Assembly: GCA_033439765.1 (NCBI GenBank) | Contig: JAULSN010000001.1 | Coordinates: 558,001 to 622,000, forward strand | Direction: 5' to 3' | Length of the DNA stretch: 64,000 nt | Origin: Lasiosphaeria ovina | Taxonomy: Eukaryota; Ascomycota; Sordariomycetes; Sordariales; Lasiosphaeriaceae | Shown: piece by piece, positions 33,379-43,986 of the stretch | Position numbering within the stretch: position 1 is the first letter of the stretch | Layout: each line of letters starts with the position of its first letter | Translations under genes and position numbers: made by a program | Notes under the pieces: model-generated | Told to the model about the DNA's origin: nothing | Seen by the model: only the letters and a program-made list of their open reading frames with translations | Databases searched by the model: none

Positions 33379-34001
33379 ATGGCTGTAACCAAATCCGAGC
33401 CTGCAGCGCCGCCGCCGCAGCCCAGCATTGGCGTGCCGGCGCTCGCCGTCGTCTCGGGATCCCTTCTCTCAGGTACCACCCCTGCACCTCCCATCCCACG
33501 AGCCGCAGCCCGGACGCCGAGCAAGCTAACCAGCCGTCGGGGCGTTGACCAGGCGCCATGATCAGTCTCTCGGCGTTCGTCGTGCCCGTGTTCCTCGACA
33601 CCAACACCGACGCAGGCCACATGCTCCGACAGTGGGCGCGCCTGTACCACTACGGCCACATTTACCTGCCGGCCCTCTGCATCGCGACGTGCGGGCTGTA
33701 CGGGTACGCAGCGCTGCGCAAGCGCGCCGCCAGCAGCTACAGCCCGCAGTGGCCGCGCTACGCTGCGGCGGCGGCAGCCACGCTCGCCATGGTGCCATTC
33801 ACGTGGTACGTCATGATGCCGACCAACGACGTCCTGTTCGGGCTCGAGGCGGCCGCGACGGCGGGGACCGGCAGTCCAGAGCTTGTGGCTGTGCGCGCAC
33901 TGGTCGTCAAGTGGGCTTGGCTGCATGTGACGCGCTCGCTGTCGCCACTCGTCGGGGCATTCCTGGGCTTCACCGGCCTGCTGCGCGAGCTGGGGCTCTG
34001 A
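33379..34001 (+). CDS. DUF1772 anthrone oxygenase (HypC/MdpH2/GedH type)
   Basis: Two exons (33379-33472 and 33553-34001) give 180 residues. After a proline-rich start (SEPAAPPPQPSIGVPAL) there are four hydrophobic segments: AVVSGSLLSGAMISLSAFVV, HIYLPALCIATCGLYGY, the AAAAAATLAMVPFTWYVMM region and the LSPLVGAFLGFTGLL end. The motif FTWYVMMPTNDVLF, with N and D before a hydrophobic run, is characteristic of the DUF1772 anthrone oxidase family. These membrane proteins oxidise atrochrysone/emodin anthrone to the anthraquinone (HypC in aflatoxin, GedH in geodin). Located with the EthD decarboxylase gene, with which it shares a promoter, in step order with the pathway. Confidence 0.92.
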
Positions 34002-35051
34002 TTCGGGAGCAGGGACAGGCCAAGCTGCGCCAAGCTGGGCACGTCAGGCATGGGTGCCGTACCGTACGGTACGGGGTGGCGACGGGGGGTACGGGGTCGC
34101 GATGGGGGGTTCGGCTGGCGGGAATCGTGCCGAGAAGGATTCGGACATGGGGAGGTCGTTCGGGTCGGGCGTGGGAAGCTAGGCTGCGGGCGGCAGCGCG
34201 GAGTTCGGGATAATAAATAATTATCCGTAGTGTGCGCGGGTGTGGTGTGTCGAGATGGTGTAAAAACACAAGTCTTTTAGCCCGATCGCATCATGCCGCG
34301 CAGGTCCAGGGGGTCGTGCTCACAGGGATTAGGGGCGGGGGTTGCGGGAAGCAGCAGGGGGCGATTTGGCGCCGTGGGGGTACGGCACAGGGGTCGGGAC
34401 GGGGAGACGGGGGGTCGAGGATGACAAAAGTCGGGGCACAGTTGGTCCGACTCAGGATGTTCAGGGAGCCTGCTTACAGAGACAATGACGGTGTTCATCC
34501 GGCTTCCGATCACGCTCGACGCGCGACATGCAGCCACCCCTTGAGCCCCATTGCTTTATTTCCACGACGCCCGTTCGAGCCGTCTGGTGCCCGCAGGCTG
34601 CGGATTAAGCCGAAGTACTTGACCCCTGCCCCTGGCCCTGCCCCTGCCCATGCCATGCAGGCCGGGGTGAAGCAAAAGCACCTAGGAACGGACAAGGCCC
34701 AGGACTGAGCCCCGTCTTGGCGATGCGGCCTTATCACCACGTCCAGCTTGGGTCAGGGTCGGTGTTGTTTGTTTGGTGGGGCACAGGGGTGTTTGGTTAC
34801 CGATGCGTAGTACGGAAGGAGACGAGTAATCAACCCGGCCCTGGTTCAGGCACATGCTACCGGACACGGGTACGATTCATGCTACTGGGCACGGGTCCGA
34901 TTTGAAGGCGGGATGAAGGTGGAATGAAGGCGGGACAAAGTAATCCTCCAACTTTTATTCGGAGCTGACTGTCATCAAGGCAAGTACGAGTGAAAGAATG
35001 CATGTATTGAATCGTGATACGTAAACATGCCGTCTAGGCTGCTTGGACCGC
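34002..35051. other. Intergenic, no gene supported
   Basis: Convergent 3' ends of the DUF1772 and thioesterase genes. Some GGTACGG and GGGGTACGG near-repeats around 34060-34110. Nothing else. Confidence 0.5.
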
Positions 35052-36043
35052 TCAGCTCACAGAGAACCACCGCTTGACGCCGCCCCGCATGTCGAAGCCC
35101 ACCATGCCGTCCTCGGCCAGCTTGCGCAGCACCTCGTCCATGAAGGGCTCGAGGGCCATCTCGCGCACGCCGCTGTCCATGCTGTCCCCGTAGACGGCCG
35201 TGACGAGATCCTTGACCGTCATGCGGCCCGCGGCCCCCGACCCCCCGCGGTCCTTGGCCCGCTGCAGCGCCTGCAGCGCCTGGCGCTCGCGGCGCAGCTT
35301 GCTGGCCAGCTCGCCGGCGATCTTGCCCTTGAGGTCGGCGATGACGGCGCCGTGGGCCGGGTAGCCCGTGACGCAGCCGTGCGACTGCATCAGCCGCAGC
35401 GTGCCCATCCACGTGTTGAGGTGCTCGACGGCCGCCGTGCCGTGGCCCAGGACGTTGTCGCCCGTGAACATGGCCTGCTCCTCCTCGAGCACGAAGCACA
35501 TGTGGTCGTGCGAGTGCCCCGGCGCGTGCACGGCCCGCACCGTCGCTCCCTCGACCTTGAACAGCTGCCCGTCGGCGATGGCCTGCTGCGTCTTGCTCGG
35601 CGTGTGCTTGTAGATGGACCGTGACACGTCCGGGTACATGCGGATCAGGTCCGGCACGCCGCCCGTGTGGTCGCCGTGCCAGTGCGTCAGGAGCACGTGC
35701 GACAGCGAGAAGCCGCTGCTCGACAGCGTCGACGCGACCAGGTCGGCCCAGTCGGGGATGCCCTGGCCCGTGTCGACGATGAGCCGCTGCGCCCCGGTGC
35801 CGATGATGTACGTGTTGGTGCCCTGGAGCGTAAACTGGGCAGCGTTAGCACCGTCACGCCGAGCTGCAGCGTAGGACCCACCTTGCCGGGATTCTGGCCT
35901 AGGACGCGGAGCACGCGAGGGCTGAGCTGCTCGACGTCGAGCAGCTTGGGCAGCGTCGTCTGCTGCGTCTCGAGATACTCCTCGAAGGCGCAGATGTTGA
36001 GCGCCTTGTTGATCTGGCGGTAGCCGCCGACGCCTGGCGCCAT
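35052..36043 (-). CDS. Metallo-beta-lactamase-type thioesterase (ACTE/MdpF type)
   Basis: Two exons (35882-36043 and 35052-35834) give 314 residues. The zinc site reads LLTHWHGDHTGG (His105, His107, Asp109, His110), followed by the APGHSHDHMC histidine and FTGDNVLGHG with the bridging aspartate. ASTAN-like upstream blocks are FTLQGTNTYIIG and IVDTGQG. In atrochrysone carboxylic acid synthases that lack a TE domain, a discrete protein of this type hydrolyses the thioester between product and ACP. The divergent neighbour is such a TE-less PKS. The start ATG is the first in frame ahead of GVGGYRQINKALNICAF, a conserved N-terminal block. Cytosolic, two zinc ions expected. Confidence 0.95.
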
Positions 36044-36806
36044 GTTGCTGCTACTTGGGATGCGGCTGAGCTTGGGTACAGGCACCTTGGGTCAGGCACC
36101 TTGGGATACAGACGGCTTGGGATACAGACGGCTTGGATAGAGACAGCTTGGGATACAGACAGCTCGGGGTACAGACAAACTTGGATAGAGACAGGACTTG
36201 GGTCACAGACAAAAAGTAGACGGCGACTGAGTGCACGGTTTAGAACAGACAGACGGACTGAGAAGGACATGGCAATCTCGGGCTTGGTGTCTGACATGGT
36301 GCTGGGATGGGGGCCACATCGCCATCCCAATTGTCCGGAGATCGCTCGAAACGTTTGCGCCGAGATAAGCCCTGGGCCGGGATAATGCATGGCCGAGCCC
36401 GCGGGCGTCTTCCTTCCGAATGGCGTGGATTTCGGGTCAGAACCCTGGCTCGGAGCATCCTCGGCCAAGCCCCACGCCGCGGTTGTGCCGGGTCAATCCC
36501 AACACCACAGCAACATGGTCCCTGCAGCTGGTGGCAGGCGGCCCCCAACTACGTCGCTTCATTCCGCGAGCTGGTAGCGGTCAGGTCGACAGCCGAGAAC
36601 AGAATGCCGGACGGAGTCCAATCGCGGATAGAGCCTCAATGCCGGCCGGAATCCAATCGTAGATGTGCCTCGTCTGGCTGGCCCGTCTGGCTGGCCCGTC
36701 TGTGTGCTGTTGAATCTCCATATAAAGGCTTGTCCGCAGGGCAGACACGGTTCCAGCTCCAGCCTCAGCACTCTATCCAAGTCGAGGCACCCACGGTATT
36801 CTTGAA
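36044..36806. promoter_or_regulatory. Divergent PKS/thioesterase promoter with minisatellite and AflR-type palindrome
   Basis: The 763-bp shared promoter. Next to the thioesterase start (36070-36205) is a degenerate 16-17 bp array related to CTTGGGATACAGACGG, about seven copies. On the PKS side, TCGACAGCCGA at 36586-36596 is a full TCG-N5-CGA match, 210 bp before the PKS ATG, and is the best placed AflR-type candidate in the window. A short ATATAAAGG at 36720 is a plausible TATA element for the PKS. Confidence 0.5.
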
Positions 36807-39800
36807 ATGGAGTGGATAGCGCCCCGCAAAAACATGGATGCCTCGTCGTCCCCGTCGTCGACGGCCGAGTCGCTGGTCGAGACCGGCAAGCTGAAGCTGG
36901 GCTACTTCAGCAACGAGTTCCCGCATGACGACCTCAAGGACCTCTTCCGCCGCCTCTTTGCCCACAGCAAGGACAGCCGCCACACGCTGCTAGCCAGCTT
37001 CGTCCGCGAGGCTACCCTGGCCGTGCGCGAGGAGGTGCGGCTGCTGCCGGCCACGCTGCGGGCCCTCGTGCCGCCGTTTGAGTCCGTCTTCAGCCTCGCG
37101 GACCACGCCGAGCTCCGCAGCGGCCCTCTGGGCGGGTCCATCGACGGCCTCTTGCTCTGTGCCGTGCAGCTCGCGGCGTTCATCGGGTGCGTTGTGGTGA
37201 CTTGTCGAGACGACACCTCAGAGCCCTGCAGTCGTCCGCTCTCTAACACGTCGTCCTGCAGATACTATGAAAACAGCACCGAAGACGAGTTCGACTTCCA
37301 CCACGCCGATGCTGCCCTCGCAGGTCTCGGAACAGGACTCTTGTCGACGGCCGCCGTGTCGCTGTCTCCGACCCTGGCCGACGTGCCGCTGGCCGGTGCC
37401 GAGGTTATCCGCGTCGCTTTCCGCCTCGGCGTGCTCGTCGACGAGGTGTCGCAGAACCTGCAGCCTCGCTCGGCCGACGGCCCCGGCGACAGCTGGGCAT
37501 ATGTCGTGCCCGACGCCGCTGCCGACGAGGTGCAGAAGGAGCTCGACTCGATCCACGCTGCCGATGTAAGTTGGAGCCGGACCGCGCACGGCACTTGCTG
37601 CCCGGACAGACACTAACACGTCTAGGACACGCCGGAGCCCAACAAGGTGTTCATCAGCGCGCTGAGCCGCACCTCGGTGACGGTCAGCGGCCCGCCGGCG
37701 CGCCTCAAGCACGTCTTCCACGCGTCCGACTTCTTCCGCGACCGGCGGTCCGTGGCGCTGCCCGTGTTCGGCGGCCTGTGCCACGCCAAGCACATCTACC
37801 GCGCCGAGCACGTCGACCGCGTCGTACAGACGGCCTCGCTCGACGCGCTCGACGCGCGGTTCGTGCCGCGCGTGCCCGTCTTCTCGACCAGCAGCGGGCG
37901 GCCGTTCCCGGCCAAGACCGCGTCGGGCCTGTTCCGCAACATCATCGAGGAGATCCTCACGCAGGCCATCCGGTGGGACAGGGTGATCGAGGGCGTCACG
38001 CGGCGGGCCAAGAGCCTGGCGGCGTCCGAGTGCCAGGTGCTGCTGTTCCGCACGTCGCTGCCGGTGCGCGACCTGGTCGACGCCCTGGCCGCCGAGTCGG
38101 CGCAGTTCAAGACCACCACCAAGGACCTGGTGCCGTGGATCGCCAAGCCCGAGTCGGCGCCGCGCGGCCCCCGCGGCAGCCAGCAGGCCAAGATCGCCAT
38201 CGTCGGCATGGCTTGCCGCCTGCCCGGCGGCGCCACCGACACGGACAAGTTCTGGGAGATCCTGGACCGGGGCCTCGACGTGCACCGCAAGATCCCTGCC
38301 GACCGCTTCGACGTCGACACGCACTTCGACCCCACGGGCAAGCGGCTCAACACGAGCCTGACGCCCTACGGCTGCTTCATCGACGAGCCGGGCCTGTTCG
38401 ACGCGCCCTTCTTCAACATGTCGCCGCGCGAAGCGCTGCAGACGGACCCCATGCAGCGGTTGGCCATCGTCACGGCCTACGAGGCTCTCGAGCGCGCCGG
38501 CTACGTGGCCAACCGCACCGCGTCGACGGACCTGCACCGCATCGGCACCTTCTACGGCCAGGCCAGCGACGACTACCGCGAGGTCAACACGGCGCAGGAG
38601 ATTGGGACCTACTTCATCACGGGCGGCTGCCGCGCCTTCGGCCCGGGCCGCATCAACTACTTCTTCAAGTTCTCGGGGCCGAGCTACAGCATCGACACGG
38701 CCTGCTCGTCGGGGCTGGCCACGATCCACGTGAGTGCCGTCCGTCCCCCGTCGTGGGAGGAGCAAGAGGACACGGCTAACCGAGACAGCTCGCCTGCAAC
38801 TCGCTCTGGAACGGCGACACCGACATGGCCGTGGCGGGCGGCATGAACGTGCTGACCAACTCGGACGCCTTTGCCGGGCTCAGCAACGGCCACTTCCTCT
38901 CCAAGACGCCCAACGCCTGCAAGACGTGGGATAGCGAGGCCGACGGCTACTGCCGCGCCGACGGCGTCGCGTCCGTCGTCCTCAAGCGGCTCGAGGACGC
39001 CGAGGCCGACAACGACAACATCCTCGGCGTGATCCTGGCCGCCGGCACCAACCACTCCGCCGAGGCCGTGTCCATCACGCACCCGCACGCCGGCCACCAG
39101 GCCTACCTGACGCGCCAGCTGATGAGCCAGGCCGCCGTCGACCCGCTCGACGTCGGCTTCGTCGAGATGCACGGCACCGGCACCCAGGCCGGCGACGCCC
39201 AGGAGATCCAGTCCGTCACCGAAGTCTTCGCGCCCCTGACGGCCGCCAGGCGCCGCAGCGCGACGCAGCCGCTGCACATCGGCGCGGTGAAATCGAACCT
39301 CGGGCACGGCGAAGCCGTCGCCGGCACCACGGCCCTGCTCAAGGTGCTGCTCATGTTCGAGAAGCAGGCCATCCCGCGCCACGTCGGCATCAAGACGGTC
39401 ATCAACCCCGGCTTCCCCAAGGACCTCGAGAAGCGCAACCTGCGCATCCCCTTCGAGAAGACGCCGTGGCTGCGCAGCCCCGAGCGCAAGCGCATCGCCG
39501 TCGTCAACAACTTCAGCGCCGCCGGCGGCAACACGAGCGTCGTCATCGAGGAAGCCCCGCCGCGCGCCCCCGTCGCCGCCGCCGCCGCCGACCCGCGCGC
39601 CGCCCACGTCGTTGCCGTCTCGGCCAAGAGCAAGGTCTCGCTCAAGGGCAACCTCGAGCGCCTCATCGCCTACCTCGACGCGCACCCCGACACGCGGCTC
39701 GCCGACCTGGCCTACACCACGACGGCCCGCCGCCGCCACCACAACCACCGCGTCGCCGTCGCCGCCTCCGATGTCGCCCAGGTCCGCAAGCAGCTGGCCT

Positions 39801-42533
39801 CGAGCCTCGCCGCTGCCGACTCCCACAAGCCCATCCCGGCCACCGGCGCGCCCCCCGTCGCCTTCGCCTTCACGGGCCAGGGCGCGTCCGACCGCTCCAT
39901 GGACCTGCAGCTCTTCCGCGACGCGCCCGTCTTCCGGTCGCAGATCCAACACCTCGACGCGCTCGCCCGCAGCCAGGGCTTCCCCTCGCTGATCCCTGCC
40001 CTCGACGGCAGCCACCCCGCGGACCACGCGCACTCGCCGACCGTCACGCAGCTGGCGCTCGTGTGCACCGAGATGGCGCTCGCGCGCTACTGGGAGTCGC
40101 TCGGCGTCAAGCCCGACGTCGTCGTCGGCCACAGCCTCGGCGAGTACGCCGCGCTGCACGTCGCCGGCGTGCTGTCGGCCGCCGACGCCATCTTCCTCGT
40201 CGGCCGCCGCGCGCAGATGCTCGAGCGCGCGTGCCAGGCCGGCAGCCACAAGATGCTGGCGGTGCGCGCGGCGCTCGACGCCGTGCGCGGGCTGGCCGGC
40301 GGCCTGCCGTACGAGGTCGCGTGCGTCAACGGGCCGCAGGACACGGTGCTGAGCGGGACCGTGGCCGAGATCGACGCCGTGGCCGGCGCGCTGCAGGCGC
40401 GGGGCGTCAAGTGCTTCCACCTCGACGTGGCGTTCGCGTTCCACTCGGCGCAGACGGACCCGATCCTGGACGAGTTCGAGGCGGCGGCGCGGCGCGGCGT
40501 GCTGTTCCAGCCGCCGACGCTGCCGGTCGTGTCGCCGCTGCTGGGCAAGGTCATCTTCGACGAGAAGACGGTCGACGCGCGGTACGTGCGGCGGGCGACG
40601 CGCGAGGCCGTCAACTTCGTGGGCGCGCTCGAGGCGGCGCGCCGCATGGGCACGGTGGACGACGCGACGGTGTGGATCGAGATCGGGCCGCACCCCGTGT
40701 GCATGGGGTTCGTGCGGTCGACGCTGCCGGCGGCGCCTAGGGCGGCCGTGGCGTCGCTGCGGCGCGGCGAGGACAACTGGGCGACGCTGGCGCACGCGCT
40801 GGCGGCGGCGCACGGCGCCGGCGTGGCCGTCGGGTGGAGCGAGTTCCACCGCCCGTTCGAGCCGGCGCTGCGCCTGCTGGACCTGCCGACGTACGCGTGG
40901 AACGACAAGACGGTCTGGATGCAGTACAACGGCGACTGGGCGCTGACCAAGGGCAACACCTTCTACGACGCCGAGAAGGCCGCCGCCAAGGCCGTCGCCG
41001 CCAACCCCCTGACGGTGCCGCACTCGAGCCTGCGCACGTCGCTCGTGCACCGCGTGGTCGACGAGGAGTTTTCCGGGGCCGCCGGCCGCGTGGTCGTGCA
41101 GTCCGACATGATGCACCCCGACTTCTTGGCCGCGGCGTGGGGACATCAGATGAACGGGGCGGGCGTGGTGACGTCGGTAAGTCTTCTCTCGCTTTCTCGT
41201 TCCCCGCCGCGTCGCAAGCCCGGCCCAGCTGACATCCCACGCGCCCCAGTCCATCCACGCCGACATCGCCTGGACGCTGGCCAAGTACCTGATCGACCGG
41301 CTGCGGCCCAAGGCCAAGGCCACGGCGGCCGACATCAACATCGCGAGCCTGGCGGTGCGCGAGGGGCTCGTGGCGCAAAAGAACACGACGGTGCCGCAGC
41401 TGATCCAGATCTCCATCGCCACGGCCGACATCGACGCCGGGGCCGCGCAGCTCGAGTGGCACAACCTGGCGCAGGACGGGTCCGTCGCCGACGCCGAGCC
41501 CGTCGTGACGGCGCGCGTCGAGTACGGGCGCGCCGCCGACTGGCTGGCCAGCTGGACGGCCACGGCGCACCTGGTGCAGGGGCGCATCGACGCGCTCGAC
41601 GCGCTGGCCGACGCCGGCGTGGCCAACCGCCTGTCGCACAACATGGCATACCTGCTGTTCGCGCACAACCTGGTCGACTACGCGGCCAAGTACCGCGGCA
41701 TGCAGTCGGTGGTGCTGCACGGGCTCGAGGCGGCGGCCGAGATCACGCTGACGACGGACAAGGGCGGCGTGTGGACGGTGCCGCCGTTCTTCACCGACAG
41801 CGTCTTCCACCTGGGCGGCTTCGTCATGAACGTGTCGGACGCCATCGACACCAAGAACAACTTCTGCGTGACGCCCGGCTGGGGCTCGCTGCGCGTCGCG
41901 CGCCCGCTCGTGGCCAGCGCCCGCTACCGGTCGTACGTCAAGATGATCCCCACGGCCGACGACCCGGCCGTCTACCACGGCGACGTGTACGTGCTGCACC
42001 CCGACGGCGAGATCGTGGGCGTCATGCAGGCCATGAAGTTCCGCCGCTACCCGCGCGTGCTGCTCAGCCGCTTCTTCTCGCCCGCCGACGTCAAGAACCC
42101 GGGCACGGGCGTCGGCGCGCCCGTCAAGGTCGCGCCGCCCGCTGCTGCCGGCAAGCCTGCGCCCGCCCCGGCACCCGCCGCGGCTGCTGCTGCTGCTCCG
42201 GTGGCGCCCAAGGCCGAGCCGGCACCCGCACCGGCGCCGGCGGCTGCGGCGCCAGCTCCGGTGGCGCCCAAGGAGGCCGTTGCTGCCGTCGCTGCCGACT
42301 CGGACAGCACGGCGGCCAAGGCCATGGCGCTGGTGGCGGCCGAGGCGGCGCTGGACCCGGCAGACCTGCAGGACGACGCCAGCTTCGCCAACCTGGGCGT
42401 CGACAGCCTGATGAGCCTCGTGATTGCCGAGAAGCTGCGCGAGCAGCTGGGCGTGACCGTCAGCGGCAGCCTGTTCCTCGAGTACCCGACCGTCGGCGAC
42501 CTGCGCGCGTGGCTGGTCGAGTACTACAGCTAG
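36807..42533 (+). CDS. Non-reducing polyketide synthase SAT-KS-AT-PT-ACP (atrochrysone carboxylic acid synthase type)
   Basis: Five exons (36807-37186, 37262-37565, 37626-38729, 38789-41176, 41250-42533) give 1819 residues, as expected for MdpG/GedC/ACAS. Domains: SAT at about 30-390; KS from about 415 with DTACSSG (Cys588), [12 protein letters not shown] and [12 protein letters not shown]; malonyl-AT with [10 protein letters not shown] (Ser1045); PT with [11 protein letters not shown] (His about 1349) and [10 protein letters not shown] (Asp about 1574); an Ala/Pro-rich linker; one ACP with [10 protein letters not shown] (Ser about 1777). It ends right after the ACP with no TE or Claisen cyclase domain, so release must be in trans, matching the divergent lactamase-type thioesterase. 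Predicted product: an octaketide with the emodin-type folding. A second Met at codon 10 could also start translation. Confidence 0.96.
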
Positions 42534-43986
42534 GCCCGAGGGTGCGTGTTTTGGAACCAGGTTGTGGATTGGTTGGCTGCCGTTCGTGACGATTAGACAG
42601 GCACTGTGATAGAGATTCAGATTGTGATGGCTGCGGTGACTTATTTCATGTCAGATTACGTTAGAACTCAGATTGCGACGAATTTATTTGGATTACATGT
42701 TAGCTATGCTATGCGAACCGCGGATGCTGTGACTCTGAGCAAGCAAGAAGCCGATCTGGTTTATCATCTCCAAGACCAGACTACTGACGGCGCGGACAAA
42801 GAGTAATGCCGCAATCTCGCAAAGTCCTGCCAGAAAGCCGAGCAGCAGAATAATGAAGATGAAAAGCCGTTCAATCATGGTTTGCGTGAATACAGGGCTC
42901 TGCAAACTCTTGATGCCGGTCCTATTCTAGCCTGCAACTTGGGTAATCCGGCGGTCCGGGGCTGAAGACGGCGTCTACAAATGTCTTTCCCCCCTTTTAT
43001 CGTCAAAGAGCCCAGCGTGTGCTTGTTTACGTTTGATTGTTCAACTTCAATGCAACCAGCTTCAAAGAAGACTTTTCTCAGGCAGAGTGCTATGGCGAAA
43101 CGTCACCTTGCGGCCCTTGGTTGAATAAGCCTGTTGCACCATTAGCTGGCGTGGTGGACAAAGAAGCCAGAACAACCAGGGCAGTGCCTGGCCGCCTGTG
43201 GTCCACCGTCACCCAGCCCACGGGGCCGCCGACACCAGAGCAGGACCGTGCTCGGCAGTGGGCGATGTGGCGAAGGCGGCGGCCAGACACAGCGCCAATC
43301 CCCGCATCGGGCGCCCCCAATGTCCTCCTCGATGCTCGCTTGTGACGCCTCTGTGGCCCCTGGAAAACCGCGTCGATGGCCAAACGTATGGTAATTGATC
43401 TGACAAACGCACTGTCGACGATAGAACCATGACAAAATCGGCCGCCGATGCCACCTCGCGAGCAGCGTCGTGCCGCTAGTGCAGCCCGCATCGGGCGCTG
43501 CCGCGGCACACACCCGGTTGCGGAAGGTCGTGGCTCGGTAGTTGCACACGTGCTTGGACGGCTATATCGCAGCAGCGCGGGCTAGCCGCCTTCGCGACGG
43601 AGTTCTTATCGCTCAATGCCATGCCGTGCCGCCACTCGATCGACCTTCCCTCGCCTGCCCAGGCCCCCGCGCCCCCGAGGCCCTCCTGCCTAATGCGGGA
43701 GGTGGAAGCCTGGGAGCCGGGAAACGGCTCACGATTGGCCCGCGCTAGGCCGAGGCCTCGCCAATGATGCGCATTGCACACCCCAATCAACAGGGCTTTA
43801 GCCTTGGCACTATCATGCTGCGACGAGCCCCTGGACGAGCCGCGCCTTAAATAGGGATGCTTGGCGCGAGTTCGCCGCGTCGGCCAGCCAGTCTTCCCCG
43901 GTTCAGACAGTGAGCAAGCAGTTCCAAGAGAGCTGAGCCGGAACCGAGAAGCTGCAACTGAGACGATCCAGCGGCAGACCGCCACC
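42534..43986. other. Intergenic, right flank of the cluster
   Basis: 1.45 kb after the PKS. A 70-codon minus-strand open frame (42693-42905) encodes one hydrophobic stretch but has no other support. No gene called. Confidence 0.5.

Noticed and set aside
38684..41668. 994-codon open frame antisense to the PKS
   Set aside because: Its sequence is low-complexity Arg/Gly/Val/His-rich, as expected from the reverse of strongly GC3-biased codons, and it runs through the PKS domains and an intron. It is a shadow frame.
42400..42600. Thioesterase/Claisen-cyclase or second ACP domain at the PKS C terminus
   Set aside because: The reading frame ends about 40 residues after the single ACP serine, and downstream frames contain no GxSxG domain.
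42693..42905. 70-codon membrane-like frame
   Set aside because: One hydrophobic run only; too short and no supporting context.
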